This document shows, in pieces, positions 27,124-35,346 of a DNA stretch of 64,000 nt (its first letter is position 1; each line of letters opens with the position of its first letter). The position numbers and the translations under genes were made by a program. Source of the stretch: Olivibacter oleidegradans (GTDB lineage Bacteria > Bacteroidota > Bacteroidia > Sphingobacteriales > Sphingobacteriaceae); NCBI RefSeq assembly GCF_042432805.1, contig NZ_JBHLWO010000001.1, positions 1,612,001 to 1,676,000 on the forward strand, in the 5' to 3' direction. The notes under the pieces are model-generated. The model was not told the origin of the DNA and did not search any database. It saw only the letters and a program-made list of their open reading frames with translations.

Positions 27124-30100
27124 TAAAATCCAATATTAACACCAACATTGAAGCTGCGCAGTTGCGGTAAGATCAAGTTATCCTGTCCGATAAACTGCGG
27201 ATCGAAGTCATTGGTTACTTCCGGATCGAAGCCGCGGTATTTGGTCCACAGGTGCAGGTTATCACCCTGTACATATACCCGTAGTCGTTTCATGCCGATT
27301 TTATTTGCAACCTGTGTTGGCAAGGTGTAACCAAAATTTAATGCCCGTAAGCGGATGTATGAACCATCCTCTAAGAAGCGGGAAGAATTTTGGGTATTCC
27401 AACTATTGCCGTAAATGGCACGCGGGGTTGTATTGCTGGTTCCAGGTCCGGTCCAACGCTCATTAGCTACTCGCTCGGTCATGTTCATGAAACCGCTACC
27501 CAAGCGGTCGGTGTTGACCCGATAACTTGCATACACCTTGTTACCGTAAGAATAGGTGAAAAAGATGTTGAAGTCGAAGTTCTTAAAGCGGAAACTGTTG
27601 TTCCATCCACCGTAGAAATCCGGGTTGGCAGTGCCCACAATTTGTCGGTCAGACACATTGATGGCTCCGTTACCATCCAAATCTTCATACATCACATCGC
27701 CCGCACGTACCCCATTTTTATAGAGTGATTCCGGCACTTCCTGGTCCGACTGGTAAATTCCGAGCTGTTTATACATATAGAAGCTACCTACTTCCTGCCC
27801 GACCTGCAGGGTCATGTTAGCGCCGATTAACAGCGCTTCGTCACCAATCAGGGAGGTCAGCTTGTTTTTGATAAAGGAGATGTTGAAGTCGGATGACCAT
27901 TGGACGGGTCCTAGCGGGACCTGTGCGTTCAGCAAAAACTCCCAACCCTTGTTTTCCATTGAGCCGATATTGCTGATGATCGAAGTAAACCCGGAAGTGG
28001 AAGGCTCGGGTTTGCTGTATAATAAGTTATCTGTTTTCTTGATAAAATAATCGGCCGTCAGATTCAGTTTGCCACCGAGCAAACCAAGGTCAAAGCCAGC
28101 TCCATATTGTCGGGCCGTTTCCCATGTCAGATCGCGGTTACCATTAGTGCTGACACCGATACCGCTTTGATTATTGTAATTGCGTCCTCCGCTCATTTGG
28201 GCATGGTAAGCGTAGCTGCTGATACCATCTTGATTACCCGTTTCACCATAACTGCCGCGAATTTTGGCTGTTGTACCGGCAAGCGACCAGAACGGTTCGC
28301 TGGAGATATTCCAGCCGGCGGATACCGATGGGAAGTAGCCCCAACGCTTATCCGGATGGAACTTGGACGAACCGTCCGCACGTAAGGATAGGCTCAGTAA
28401 GTATTTATCATCCCAAGATAGATTGGAACGACCGAATATCGACATCAAAGCACTTTCCGTCAAGCTAGTCCCTGCCGAAAGAATGGAGGCAGCTACCGAA
28501 AGCTGTTGGAAGGAAGGAGAAGGAAAACCGCTACCTTCTATGTTGGAGCTGGACAGGTTGAGGCGCTGATAGGAGTAACCCAATAATCCTTCCACACTAA
28601 GTTTATCGAAGGTTTTATTGTAATTCAAGGTGTTCTCCCATAAGATATTGGGTGTAAAGCGACGATTGTCGTATTTTACGCCGATGCCCGTTCCATAAGG
28701 ATGGTCTTCGGCATAGTAAATATTGTCGAGGGTATAAGTTAGATCGGTACCCAGCATGGTCTTGAATTTCAGTCCATCCGTAATGGTGGCCGTACCGAAG
28801 AAAGATCCCAAAAATCGGTAATTATCCAGCGATACGTTTTGCTCATTGATAATCTGGAAAGGATTGTGATAGATCAATTCGTCGGTACCGCCTAAATAAT
28901 ATTCGCCATTTGGCTTAAAAGGACGATCGAAGGGACGTTGGAGCAAAGAACGCCCCATCATGGTGGTTCCTAGGTTCGATCCCGGCACGCGTTTATTCTT
29001 GGAATAACTATAGCTGGTGTTTGCCCCGAATTCGAGCCAGTTATAAAGCTTATGCGTTAAATTGAGTTTACCGGTATAACGCGTAAACTTTTGGTCGATA
29101 AAGGCTCCTTCCTGACTGAGGTAATTGCCGGATAAGTATACGCTGGTTTTATCGGTACCACCGGTAAAGGATAAGGACAAACTGGTGGTATGGGCCGGAC
29201 GTGTAATCAGATCAAACCAATCGGTGCCCGGTTCGCCCGGAAAGGGGTTTTCCTTGCGCTCCATGTAATTTTTAGCACCGGGGGTGTAATCGTACTGTGT
29301 ATTAAAATTGTCGATCGCCTCATTGATGACCGACAGGTATAGATCCGGATCGGCCATTTTCATTTTATCCGTATTGGGCACTACCGATACACCGGTAAAA
29401 GCGTCAACGCCAAACTTGGTTTGATTGGCCTTGCCTGATTTGGTGGTAATGAGGATGACGCCGTTGGTGGCGCGACTTCCGTAGATGGCTGCCGAGGCTG
29501 CATCCTTCAGCACTTCCACCGATTCGATGTCGCTCGGATTCAACAGCGCGAGCGGATTCATGTTTTCACCAAAATTCAGTAAAGCAGCATTTTGGTTCAC
29601 GACGGGTATTCCGTCGATTACATAGAGCGGCTCGTTCGTTGCACTCAAAGAGCCGATACCACGGATGGATACCCGATTTACCGTACCCGGGCTACCGGAA
29701 CCGGCGCTCACCTGGACGCCGGGCATGCGCCCTTGTATCAGTTGGTCCGGACTTAATGCAGGTCTCGCATTTTCTTCGGTCGGTTTGAAAGATGATACTG
29801 CCGCTGTGAGGTCGCGCTTTTTCTGCTGACCATAACCAATAACAACCACTTCCTCTAAATCCGACAAATCGATTTTCAAGACTACCTGCAGCTGGTTTTG
29901 GCCTGTCATCTTAAGCTCCTGCTTTTGATAGCCGATCAAACTAAAAACCAGCACATCGCCTGTGCTTACCGGTAACTGAAAACGTCCTTGTGTATCACTT
30001 GTTACGCCGCGTGTGCTTCCTTTTACGATAATGCTGACCCCCGTCAGTGGATTGCCTGTCGTATCCCTTACCTGTCCGCTAACTGGCTGCGGTTGGAGGC

Positions 30101-30500
30101 TTGGCTTCCTGGGTTCGACTTGCCTTTCATCTCGTTTAAAGAGAATATTGCGATCGACAATTTTATAAGAGATGGGTAAGTTCTTTAAGCAGGCTTCCAA
30201 TACTTCTTCTATGGGTCTTTGCTGCAGGTTTAAACTCACCTTCTCGGTAGTGAAACTCGGATCATCGTAAAGGAATACATATTCCGTTTGATTTTCGACC
30301 AATTTGAATACTTGGTCTAAGGGCATGTTCGTTACTTTCAACGACACATTTTGTGCATAAGTCGATGCACTCACTTGGATAAATACCGAAAGTAGTAAAC
30401 CGACAATTAGTTGAAATCTCATGATGAATTTCAGTTGATTAAATGTTCGTGGAGGCGGCCACCGTAATGACGTAGCCGTTGCATGAAATACTAATTTCAT
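27123..30500 (-). CDS. SusC/RagA TonB-linked outer membrane transporter (STN type)
   Basis: 1125 residues from the ATG at 30500. The hydrophobic signal proper begins at MRFQLIVGLLLSVF (internal ATG at 30422), and the basic extension before it is common in this family. An STN domain (about 50-120, VTNMPLDQVFKLVENQTEYVFLYD) is followed by a carboxypeptidase-regulatory-like domain (SGQVRDTTGNPLTGVSIIVKG), the plug from EEVVVIGYGQQKKRDLTAA, and the barrel ending FNVGVNIGF. It should signal to the FecR encoded upstream. Operon order is sigma, NAGPA, FecR, SusC, SusD, NAGPA. Confidence 0.95.
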   Translation of the reverse strand: MKLVFHATATSLRWPPPRTFNQLKFIMRFQLIVGLLLSVFIQVSASTYAQNVSLKVTNMPLDQVFKLVENQTEYVFLYDDPSFTTEKVSLNLQQRPIEEVLEACLKNLPISYKIVDRNILFKRDERQVEPRKPSLQPQPVSGQVRDTTGNPLTGVSIIVKGSTRGVTSDTQGRFQLPVSTGDVLVFSLIGYQKQELKMTGQNQLQVVLKIDLSDLEEVVVIGYGQQKKRDLTAAVSSFKPTEENARPALSPDQLIQGRMPGVQVSAGSGSPGTVNRVSIRGIGSLSATNEPLYVIDGIPVVNQNAALLNFGENMNPLALLNPSDIESVEVLKDAASAAIYGSRATNGVILITTKSGKANQTKFGVDAFTGVSVVPNTDKMKMADPDLYLSVINEAIDNFNTQYDYTPGAKNYMERKENPFPGEPGTDWFDLITRPAHTTSLSLSFTGGTDKTSVYLSGNYLSQEGAFIDQKFTRYTGKLNLTHKLYNWLEFGANTSYSYSKNKRVPGSNLGTTMMGRSLLQRPFDRPFKPNGEYYLGGTDELIYHNPFQIINEQNVSLDNYRFLGSFFGTATITDGLKFKTMLGTDLTYTLDNIYYAEDHPYGTGIGVKYDNRRFTPNILWENTLNYNKTFDKLSVEGLLGYSYQRLNLSSSNIEGSGFPSPSFQQLSVAASILSAGTSLTESALMSIFGRSNLSWDDKYLLSLSLRADGSSKFHPDKRWGYFPSVSAGWNISSEPFWSLAGTTAKIRGSYGETGNQDGISSYAYHAQMSGGRNYNNQSGIGVSTNGNRDLTWETARQYGAGFDLGLLGGKLNLTADYFIKKTDNLLYSKPEPSTSGFTSIISNIGSMENKGWEFLLNAQVPLGPVQWSSDFNISFIKNKLTSLIGDEALLIGANMTLQVGQEVGSFYMYKQLGIYQSDQEVPESLYKNGVRAGDVMYEDLDGNGAINVSDRQIVGTANPDFYGGWNNSFRFKNFDFNIFFTYSYGNKVYASYRVNTDRLGSGFMNMTERVANERWTGPGTSNTTPRAIYGNSWNTQNSSRFLEDGSYIRLRALNFGYTLPTQVANKIGMKRLRVYVQGDNLHLWTKYRGFDPEVTNDFDPQFIGQDNLILPQLRSFNVGVNIGF

Positions 30501-30567
30501 TAACTTTGTAAGGTTTGAGTTTAATTTAATTTGTTTAAGTTCTTCGAATCATTGGCTCAAGCATGTG

Positions 30568-30600
30568 CGTCTTCTGACTGCCATCAGAAGACGCTTTTTT
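30568..30600. promoter_or_regulatory. Hairpin in the FecR-SusC junction
   Basis: A perfect 11-bp stem (30568-30578 GCGTCTTCTGA with 30585-30595) with a 6-base loop. On the plus strand it is followed by TTTTT, but the genes here run on the minus strand, where no U-tract follows. This makes it an RNA stability or processing element rather than an ordinary terminator for the operon. Confidence 0.55.
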
Positions 30601-30671
30601 ATGAAGCCTTTCTAGGTAATCTTTACGGTTTCATCGTGTTCATTTTTTTGTTTAACATCGGTTTCTTTGTT

Positions 30672-31820
30672 TTATTGAATGATAATTTGTTTGACACCGT
30701 TAACAGTCTCGATCCGGCAATTGAGCTTATAGAAGGATAGAATCTCCAAAACCTTGGACGCATGTGTATTGCGGTATACCTCGCCTGATAAGGTAATTTC
30801 CGGCTTTTTGCCTTTAAAGACGACTTCTACATCATACCAACGGGATAGCTGCCGCATCACCATGCCGATATCTGCCCGGTTAAAGCTGAATTTGCCGTTC
30901 TTCCAAGCTACCGCATCCGAAACATCTGCTTGTTTTACGGATAAGTGGCTTTGGCGGTCGAGCGCTGCCTGTTGCCCGGGCCGGAGCATGACAGTCTTGT
31001 GCTCGGCGGTTTCGGCTACGCGAACAGAACCTTCTATTAATGTGGTTTTCACCACCGGTTCATCCAGGTAGCTGTTGATATTAAATTGCGTACCTAAGAC
31101 TTCGACGATTTGCCCTTTGGATTCGACGCGAAAGGGACGTGTCGCATCTTTCGCCACCTCAAAATAGGCTTCGCCTTCTAACTTTACCAGTCGCTCTCCC
31201 AAGTTGCCGTTAATGGCGTAGGTTATGCTGGAAGCCGCATTTAGCCACACCTTGGTACCATCAGGCAGCACTAAATGATATTGCCCGCCCCGTGGGGTAC
31301 GCATGGTATTGAACCGGGGTATGGTTGCGTCGCTTGTATTGGCTCCGCCGAGTTGATAAACCAATTCCCCATCCACATTTTTGAAGATGGCATGTGTACC
31401 CTCTTGCGCAATTTCCCCATTCGGACTGCCGTCTAATATGATTTCTTTGCCATTGGCTAGCTTAAGGATGGCCCGGTTTCTGCCCGGTGCGATATCGGGT
31501 TGACTTGCTATGGTAGCGGTTTTGCTACTACTTTTAAATCGGTCAGATGGCTTAAATTGATAATACATACCCACTGTTAGTAGCAGCACAGCGGCAACGG
31601 CTGCGGCATAGCGATACCAAGGGGCTATTCGCCGAATCGGGGATCTCCTCAAGCGATTTCTTATGTCGATTATATCTTCTTCTACCTGCTCTTTAGCAGG
31701 TTCTTCTGCTTGGATATCCAATTGCCCATACCATTGTTCCACCCGCATACGCTCCTCCGGCGTGCATTCGCCGGCGAGGTAGCGTTTCAACAGTTTCTTA
31801 ATGTCTTCGTGTTCCTCCAT
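30672..31820 (-). CDS. FecR-type anti-sigma factor
   Basis: 382 residues. The N-terminal sigma-binding part (IKKLLKRYLAGECTPEERMRVEQWY) is followed by one membrane helix (about 88-105, YAAAVAAVLLLTVGMYY), the periplasmic FecR domain (MRTPRGGQYHLVLPDGTKVWLNAAS, about 170-195) and a C-terminal DUF4974 part ending in RIETVNGVKQIIIQ. It lies between a phosphodiester glycosidase gene and its SusC. The sigma factor it should control is two genes upstream instead of adjacent, which is unusual. Confidence 0.93.
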   Translation of the reverse strand: MEEHEDIKKLLKRYLAGECTPEERMRVEQWYGQLDIQAEEPAKEQVEEDIIDIRNRLRRSPIRRIAPWYRYAAAVAAVLLLTVGMYYQFKPSDRFKSSSKTATIASQPDIAPGRNRAILKLANGKEIILDGSPNGEIAQEGTHAIFKNVDGELVYQLGGANTSDATIPRFNTMRTPRGGQYHLVLPDGTKVWLNAASSITYAINGNLGERLVKLEGEAYFEVAKDATRPFRVESKGQIVEVLGTQFNINSYLDEPVVKTTLIEGSVRVAETAEHKTVMLRPGQQAALDRQSHLSVKQADVSDAVAWKNGKFSFNRADIGMVMRQLSRWYDVEVVFKGKKPEITLSGEVYRNTHASKVLEILSFYKLNCRIETVNGVKQIIIQ

Positions 31821-31889
31821 GTGTACTGCGGGGTTGCTTTTAGGGGATAGTACCTTAAGTCTTCCCTTGGGCGTAAGAGAAAATTAATT

Positions 31890-32732
31890 TTATTCTTTCA
31901 AGTAAATAATGTTGGCTACGGGGCGTTGCCCCTCATGGTCGAACTGCTTGTTATCACTGGGATGATTGACGACACCATTTGCCGTTGCTCCTTTCACGTA
32001 GAGCGTGCTGCTTCCTCCGCCATCTACGTTCATCGCATGTTTTGCGCCTAACCAGCGTAGCGTTTGGGTTAATTCGCTCAAATTCATGCCCGCGGCTTGG
32101 TTGTTTCGACCGTCTACTACCAGAAAGATTAGTTTGTTCTTGCGGGTAATGGCTACCGCGCTACGGGGATGACGGTTGGTGTTAAAGGGATTGTTGGCAA
32201 GTGCCGCATCCTGTCCGCGGTGGATTAATAGAGGTCCGGATAGGAGGATATTCGGTTTACTGCTCTGTTCATAGTTTACGGCTGAATCTGGTTGTATTTC
32301 AATGGCTTTTTTATCGATCAATAGGATCGCATTGGCACGGTCCGTTTTCTTTTTGGTGGTATTTACCACGTGGTTATCCACCTTTACATAATCCCAGGAA
32401 CCGCCATTTTTCATATCAAAAAAACCACCATTGATAGCCACCAAAGCGCCCGCTTCCGTGGCAAATTCGGAGGTTTTTTTCAGCTCTTTTGGATCAGCTG
32501 CGAGGTGGATGTTCTTTCGGTGTTTTTTCAGGTCGATCTCCACGAGGTTGATTTCCTGCTGGCTTCCAAAGAGTTTTTCAAAATGGCCCTGTTTCCAGGT
32601 GACGCCTTTTTTGATGGGAATAATTTTCCATTCTTTATTAAGTACGGCAACGGAATCTGCGGATTGTCCGAAGACGAGAAGTTGGCTAAGGAGCAGGAAG
32701 CTGAGTAGGATAGGTGCTGTTTTTTTGTTCAT
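31890..32732 (-). CDS. Phosphodiester glycosidase (NAGPA domain), secreted
   Basis: 280 residues. A cleavable signal peptide (LLSFLLLSQLLVFGQS) without a lipobox suggests a periplasmic or exported soluble enzyme, unlike the lipoprotein paralogue at the operon end. The NAGPA domain covers about 50-278, with VAINGGFFDMKNGGSWDYVK, HPRSAVAITRKNKLIFLVVDGR and MNVDGGGSSTLYV. It sits between the sigma gene and fecR, a position normally free of enzymes. Together the two paralogues would cut sugar-phosphate diester bonds outside and inside the outer membrane (inference). Confidence 0.87.
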   Translation of the reverse strand: MNKKTAPILLSFLLLSQLLVFGQSADSVAVLNKEWKIIPIKKGVTWKQGHFEKLFGSQQEINLVEIDLKKHRKNIHLAADPKELKKTSEFATEAGALVAINGGFFDMKNGGSWDYVKVDNHVVNTTKKKTDRANAILLIDKKAIEIQPDSAVNYEQSSKPNILLSGPLLIHRGQDAALANNPFNTNRHPRSAVAITRKNKLIFLVVDGRNNQAAGMNLSELTQTLRWLGAKHAMNVDGGGSSTLYVKGATANGVVNHPSDNKQFDHEGQRPVANIIYLKE

Positions 32733-32798
32733 ATCGCGTTTTTATAGAGATAGTACTGCAACAGCGCCTTAGGGCGTAAAAGAAAATAAAAAATTTAA

Positions 32799-32958
32799 GA
32801 GCCTGTTTAAATTTGTATTATAAAATTTGTTATAGGCTATTTTTGAGTGAACCAAGGCAAATTTAGCAGGGATAGCAGGAAGCCTATCTCGATAAATTTA
32901 ACGCAGGTGCAGCCAAAAAGGGCATAAGAAAATGATTAGATAAATTCTAAACGGGCTC
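32799..32958. mobile_element. 160-bp MITE with TAA target duplication
   Basis: The terminal inverted repeats are GAGCCTGTTTAAATTT at the left and the complement of GAGCCCGTTTAGAATTT at the right. TAA flanks both ends (32796-32798 and 32959-32961). No coding capacity is present. The 3-bp TNA duplication and GAGCC termini suggest an IS5/IS1031-type transposase mobilised it (inference). Its right-hand C supplies the last base of the TAG stop of the sigma gene; without it that stop would read TAA. Confidence 0.75.
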
Positions 32959-33542
32959 TAAGGAAGGAGGAAATAGGCGAGGGAGAGCAGGGTTCCAAAT
33001 TTGGGTCGGAGTACCTTTAGCGCATTGTTCACATGTTTTTTTACGGTGGTTTCTGAAAGGCCGAGTTCCTGGGCAATTTCCTTGTGGGAGAGATGGGATT
33101 GACGGCTCATACGAAAGACTTCCTGCATTTTTTCGGGTAAGCGTACGATTTCGTTTTCGATCAATTGGCCGAGTTCTTTCTCCCGTACCAGGTAGTCTGC
33201 CGTGGTATTGTCGTGTGTATTCACCGCTGCGAGGGATTCAAAATAAACCGATTCCACTTTTTTATGAGCGATTAATTTAATAACGCGGTATCGCAGGGTG
33301 GCATAGAGATAGCCGGCTAAGGGGCTCTGGGGGCTTAGTGAGCTGCGGTTTTGCCAGAGTGCCGCGAAGACCTCTTGCAGCAGATCTTTGACTTCGTCCC
33401 GATTGTTCAATTTTTTACAGGCATGTGCATAAAGTGGCCGGGAGTAGCGTTCATAGATTTCTAAATAAGCCGCGTAGTCGTCTCGCAGCATGAGCCGTAT
33501 CAATTCATGTTCATCATACGATTTATAAGACAGCTTCGCCAT
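32958..33542 (-). CDS. ECF RNA polymerase sigma factor
   Basis: 194 residues. Region 2 (about 20-95) has LYAHACKKLNNRDEVKDLLQEVFAALWQNR and SPLAGYLYATLRYRVIKLI. Region 4 (about 125-175) has LPEKMQEVFRMSRQSHLSHKEIAQELGLSETTVKKHVNNAL. It heads the minus-strand operon that includes FecR, SusC, SusD and the two phosphodiester glycosidases. The stop codon TAG straddles the end of a MITE insertion, leaving the protein length unchanged. A -7 candidate, TAATTTTG, lies 24 bp upstream. Confidence 0.93.
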   Translation of the reverse strand: MAKLSYKSYDEHELIRLMLRDDYAAYLEIYERYSRPLYAHACKKLNNRDEVKDLLQEVFAALWQNRSSLSPQSPLAGYLYATLRYRVIKLIAHKKVESVYFESLAAVNTHDNTTADYLVREKELGQLIENEIVRLPEKMQEVFRMSRQSHLSHKEIAQELGLSETTVKKHVNNALKVLRPKFGTLLSLAYFLLP

Positions 33543-33857
33543 AGCAAGACTATAGATAACGGAGCCAAAATTATCAAAAGGCTATCAAGTTTATAGTTAT
33601 GGCAATATTAATAAAACTTTAAAGTTTTTTAAATTTTCTTTTCAAGATGTAGGAAAGTATTAGCTATACAGTTGGGTCGTTTTTGCCATGGCTTCGTGTA
33701 AAGTGTGTCTTATGACGATTGACAATGTGTATTTTTAATATGAAAAATCGTGCGTGCGATTGTTCTTTTGTTGCCTATTTACAGTAGGACTAAACAAGCT
33801 ATATTTATAACATGATACAGAATTAAAAGTCACTCTAAATTATAAACCGTTTAAATT
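33543..33857. other. 315-bp divergent intergenic region
   Basis: AT-rich spacer between the minus-strand sigma gene and the plus-strand ATP-grasp gene. It holds the minus-strand -7 candidate at 33566 and, for the plus strand, TATATTTA at 33800-33807, one base off the -7 consensus. No repeat module, gene or RNA was recognised. Confidence 0.5.
33566..33573 (-). promoter_or_regulatory. Putative -7 box (TAATTTTG) for the sigma/NAGPA operon
   Basis: Read on the minus strand, TAATTTTG fits TAnnTTTG and lies 24 bp before the sigma ATG. A -33 TTG is not evident. Confidence 0.4.
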
Positions 33858-34709
33858 ATGTTAGGTCGCATTAAACTTCATTTGTATAGCGGTGAATTCT
33901 CAAACCGACTCAGACGTAGACATCAAGTTTTATGGCAGGAGGCGGAGCCGCTCAAAAAATTATGGTTAACAAAGAACAATTCTATTGATGATTGGCGTGA
34001 TGAGAACTTGTGGCAAAGACGACTAAGTAATAAACTCAATGCTAAAGAATTTGCACAACTACATGGAGCTAAGACATCAGCTCTTTATTGGAAAGGCCGT
34101 GATGTTGAACGCATAGACTTTGCTTCACTTCCTGCTCAATATGTGATCCGTCCTACTTTCGGGAGTGGGTGCACGGGAGTCTTTTTAATGGATAATGGAT
34201 TCAATTTATTTGATAACAAGTATTATTCTGAACAGGAAATTGTTGCTATACTGAGGAAAAATGTAAAAGAGCTACCCAATCAATGCATTTTAGTTGAAGA
34301 GTTTTTAACGAACGAAGCAGGAAAACATGTCATCCCGACCGATTATAAATTTTTTTGCTTTAATGGAAAAATTGCTGGCTTGAGCGTTATCAATCGGCAA
34401 GGGCCTCACGATGGAACAAGTGCTTTTTTTAACGAACATTGGATTCCGATGGAGCCACTAACTATATCTTACCCATATCCTTATAAGTTCGGACAAAGCA
34501 AACCAAAATGCTTCGAAGAAATGGTTGAGCAAGTGAAAAAACTGAGTAAGCTCTACGGAATATTTGTACGGATAGACTTTTACGCGACTTCAAATGGCCC
34601 TGTATTCGGTGAGTTTACGCCGACACCGGGCTTAGGGAGGGGATTCACCAAATATGCCGAAAAATTGTTCACGTTATATTGGGACGAGCACTGCCCAGGT
34701 CAAATTTAA
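33858..34709 (+). CDS. TupA-like ATP-grasp protein
   Basis: 283 residues with no signal peptide. The order of motifs fits the ATPgrasp_TupA group: KEFAQLHGAKTSALYWKG (about 65-85), SLPAQYVIRPTFGSGCTGVF (about 94-113, nucleotide-binding strand and loop), ILVEEFLTNEAG (about 147-158), DYKFFCFNGKIAGLSVINR, and IFVRIDFYATSNGPVFGEFTPTPGLG (about 235-260, metal ligands Asp and Glu). Such enzymes ligate an amino acid or peptide to a carboxylate, as proposed for teichuronopeptide synthesis. It stands alone, without glycosyltransferases around it, so its substrate is open. Confidence 0.75.
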   Translation: MLGRIKLHLYSGEFSNRLRRRHQVLWQEAEPLKKLWLTKNNSIDDWRDENLWQRRLSNKLNAKEFAQLHGAKTSALYWKGRDVERIDFASLPAQYVIRPTFGSGCTGVFLMDNGFNLFDNKYYSEQEIVAILRKNVKELPNQCILVEEFLTNEAGKHVIPTDYKFFCFNGKIAGLSVINRQGPHDGTSAFFNEHWIPMEPLTISYPYPYKFGQSKPKCFEEMVEQVKKLSKLYGIFVRIDFYATSNGPVFGEFTPTPGLGRGFTKYAEKLFTLYWDEHCPGQI

Positions 34710-34779
34710 TATAGGCGATTGATAAGTACCGGCTCTTTTGCACCGGGCATCGTAGATATTAAGTGTGGAGTTAGAAAGT

Positions 34780-35037
34780 TTATGACACTTTTTCATGAAA
34801 CTCCGGTGCTCCCTTTCCCATTGATAGAGGCTCCCCATGAAAGATACCTTTTAAATGCTTCAGCGACAAGGATTCCCATTCGTATACTTGTAAGTTGTTG
34901 ACTTCAAGTTCCTTTGTGATGGGATTTTCGGAAATAATATGATCGTTTTCTAATGCAATATATCTAAAAGTTCCTGTACAGTCAGTCTGCACATCGGTTT
35001 CCAGTAGGAAACCTAATGATTCTAACGTTAAACACAT
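34780..35037 (-). CDS. Doubtful small hypothetical protein
   Basis: An 85-codon frame in the 637-bp space after the ATP-grasp gene. Its residue make-up is protein-like (for example FRYIALENDHIISENP, VYEWESLSLKHLKGIFHGEP), but no family, signal peptide or membrane segment is recognised and no promoter was found. The rest of the space (35040-35285) is AT-rich and shows nothing but the terminator at 35293. It may be a fragment of a decayed gene. Confidence 0.3.
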   Translation of the reverse strand: MCLTLESLGFLLETDVQTDCTGTFRYIALENDHIISENPITKELEVNNLQVYEWESLSLKHLKGIFHGEPLSMGKGAPEFHEKVS

Positions 35038-35290
35038 AAGGGGCGGTATTGATAACTAGTTAGTTACAAAAGCTATACCAAGCTTCGCTCTTTCCTATGG
35101 ATTTAACAATTTTTATGTTTTTAAAAGAACGTTTTTGGTTTGTTCGAAAGAAAAAAGCTCCAGTTTTCACTAGAGCTCTGAACAATTAGACTAATATGAA
35201 GTATGTACATTAAAGTGAACACTTGTACACGATGAATGTTTGGAAAAATAATTGTTTTTTTTACGTTTTTATCGGTCTGCTGATAACGAG

Positions 35291-35332
35291 AAAAAACCTT
35301 GAAGAAAGGCTATGTAGCCTCTTCAAGGTTTT
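35291..35332 (-). terminator. Rho-independent terminator of the minus-strand SusC/SusD operon
   Basis: A long hairpin (AAAACCTTGAAGA paired with TCTTCAAGGTTTT, plus an inner AGGCT/AGCCT stem around ATGT) lies 15 bp after the SusD stop. Read on the minus strand it ends in a run of T, the classic form. Confidence 0.85.
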
Positions 35333-35346
35333 CGAAATCTGAAATA

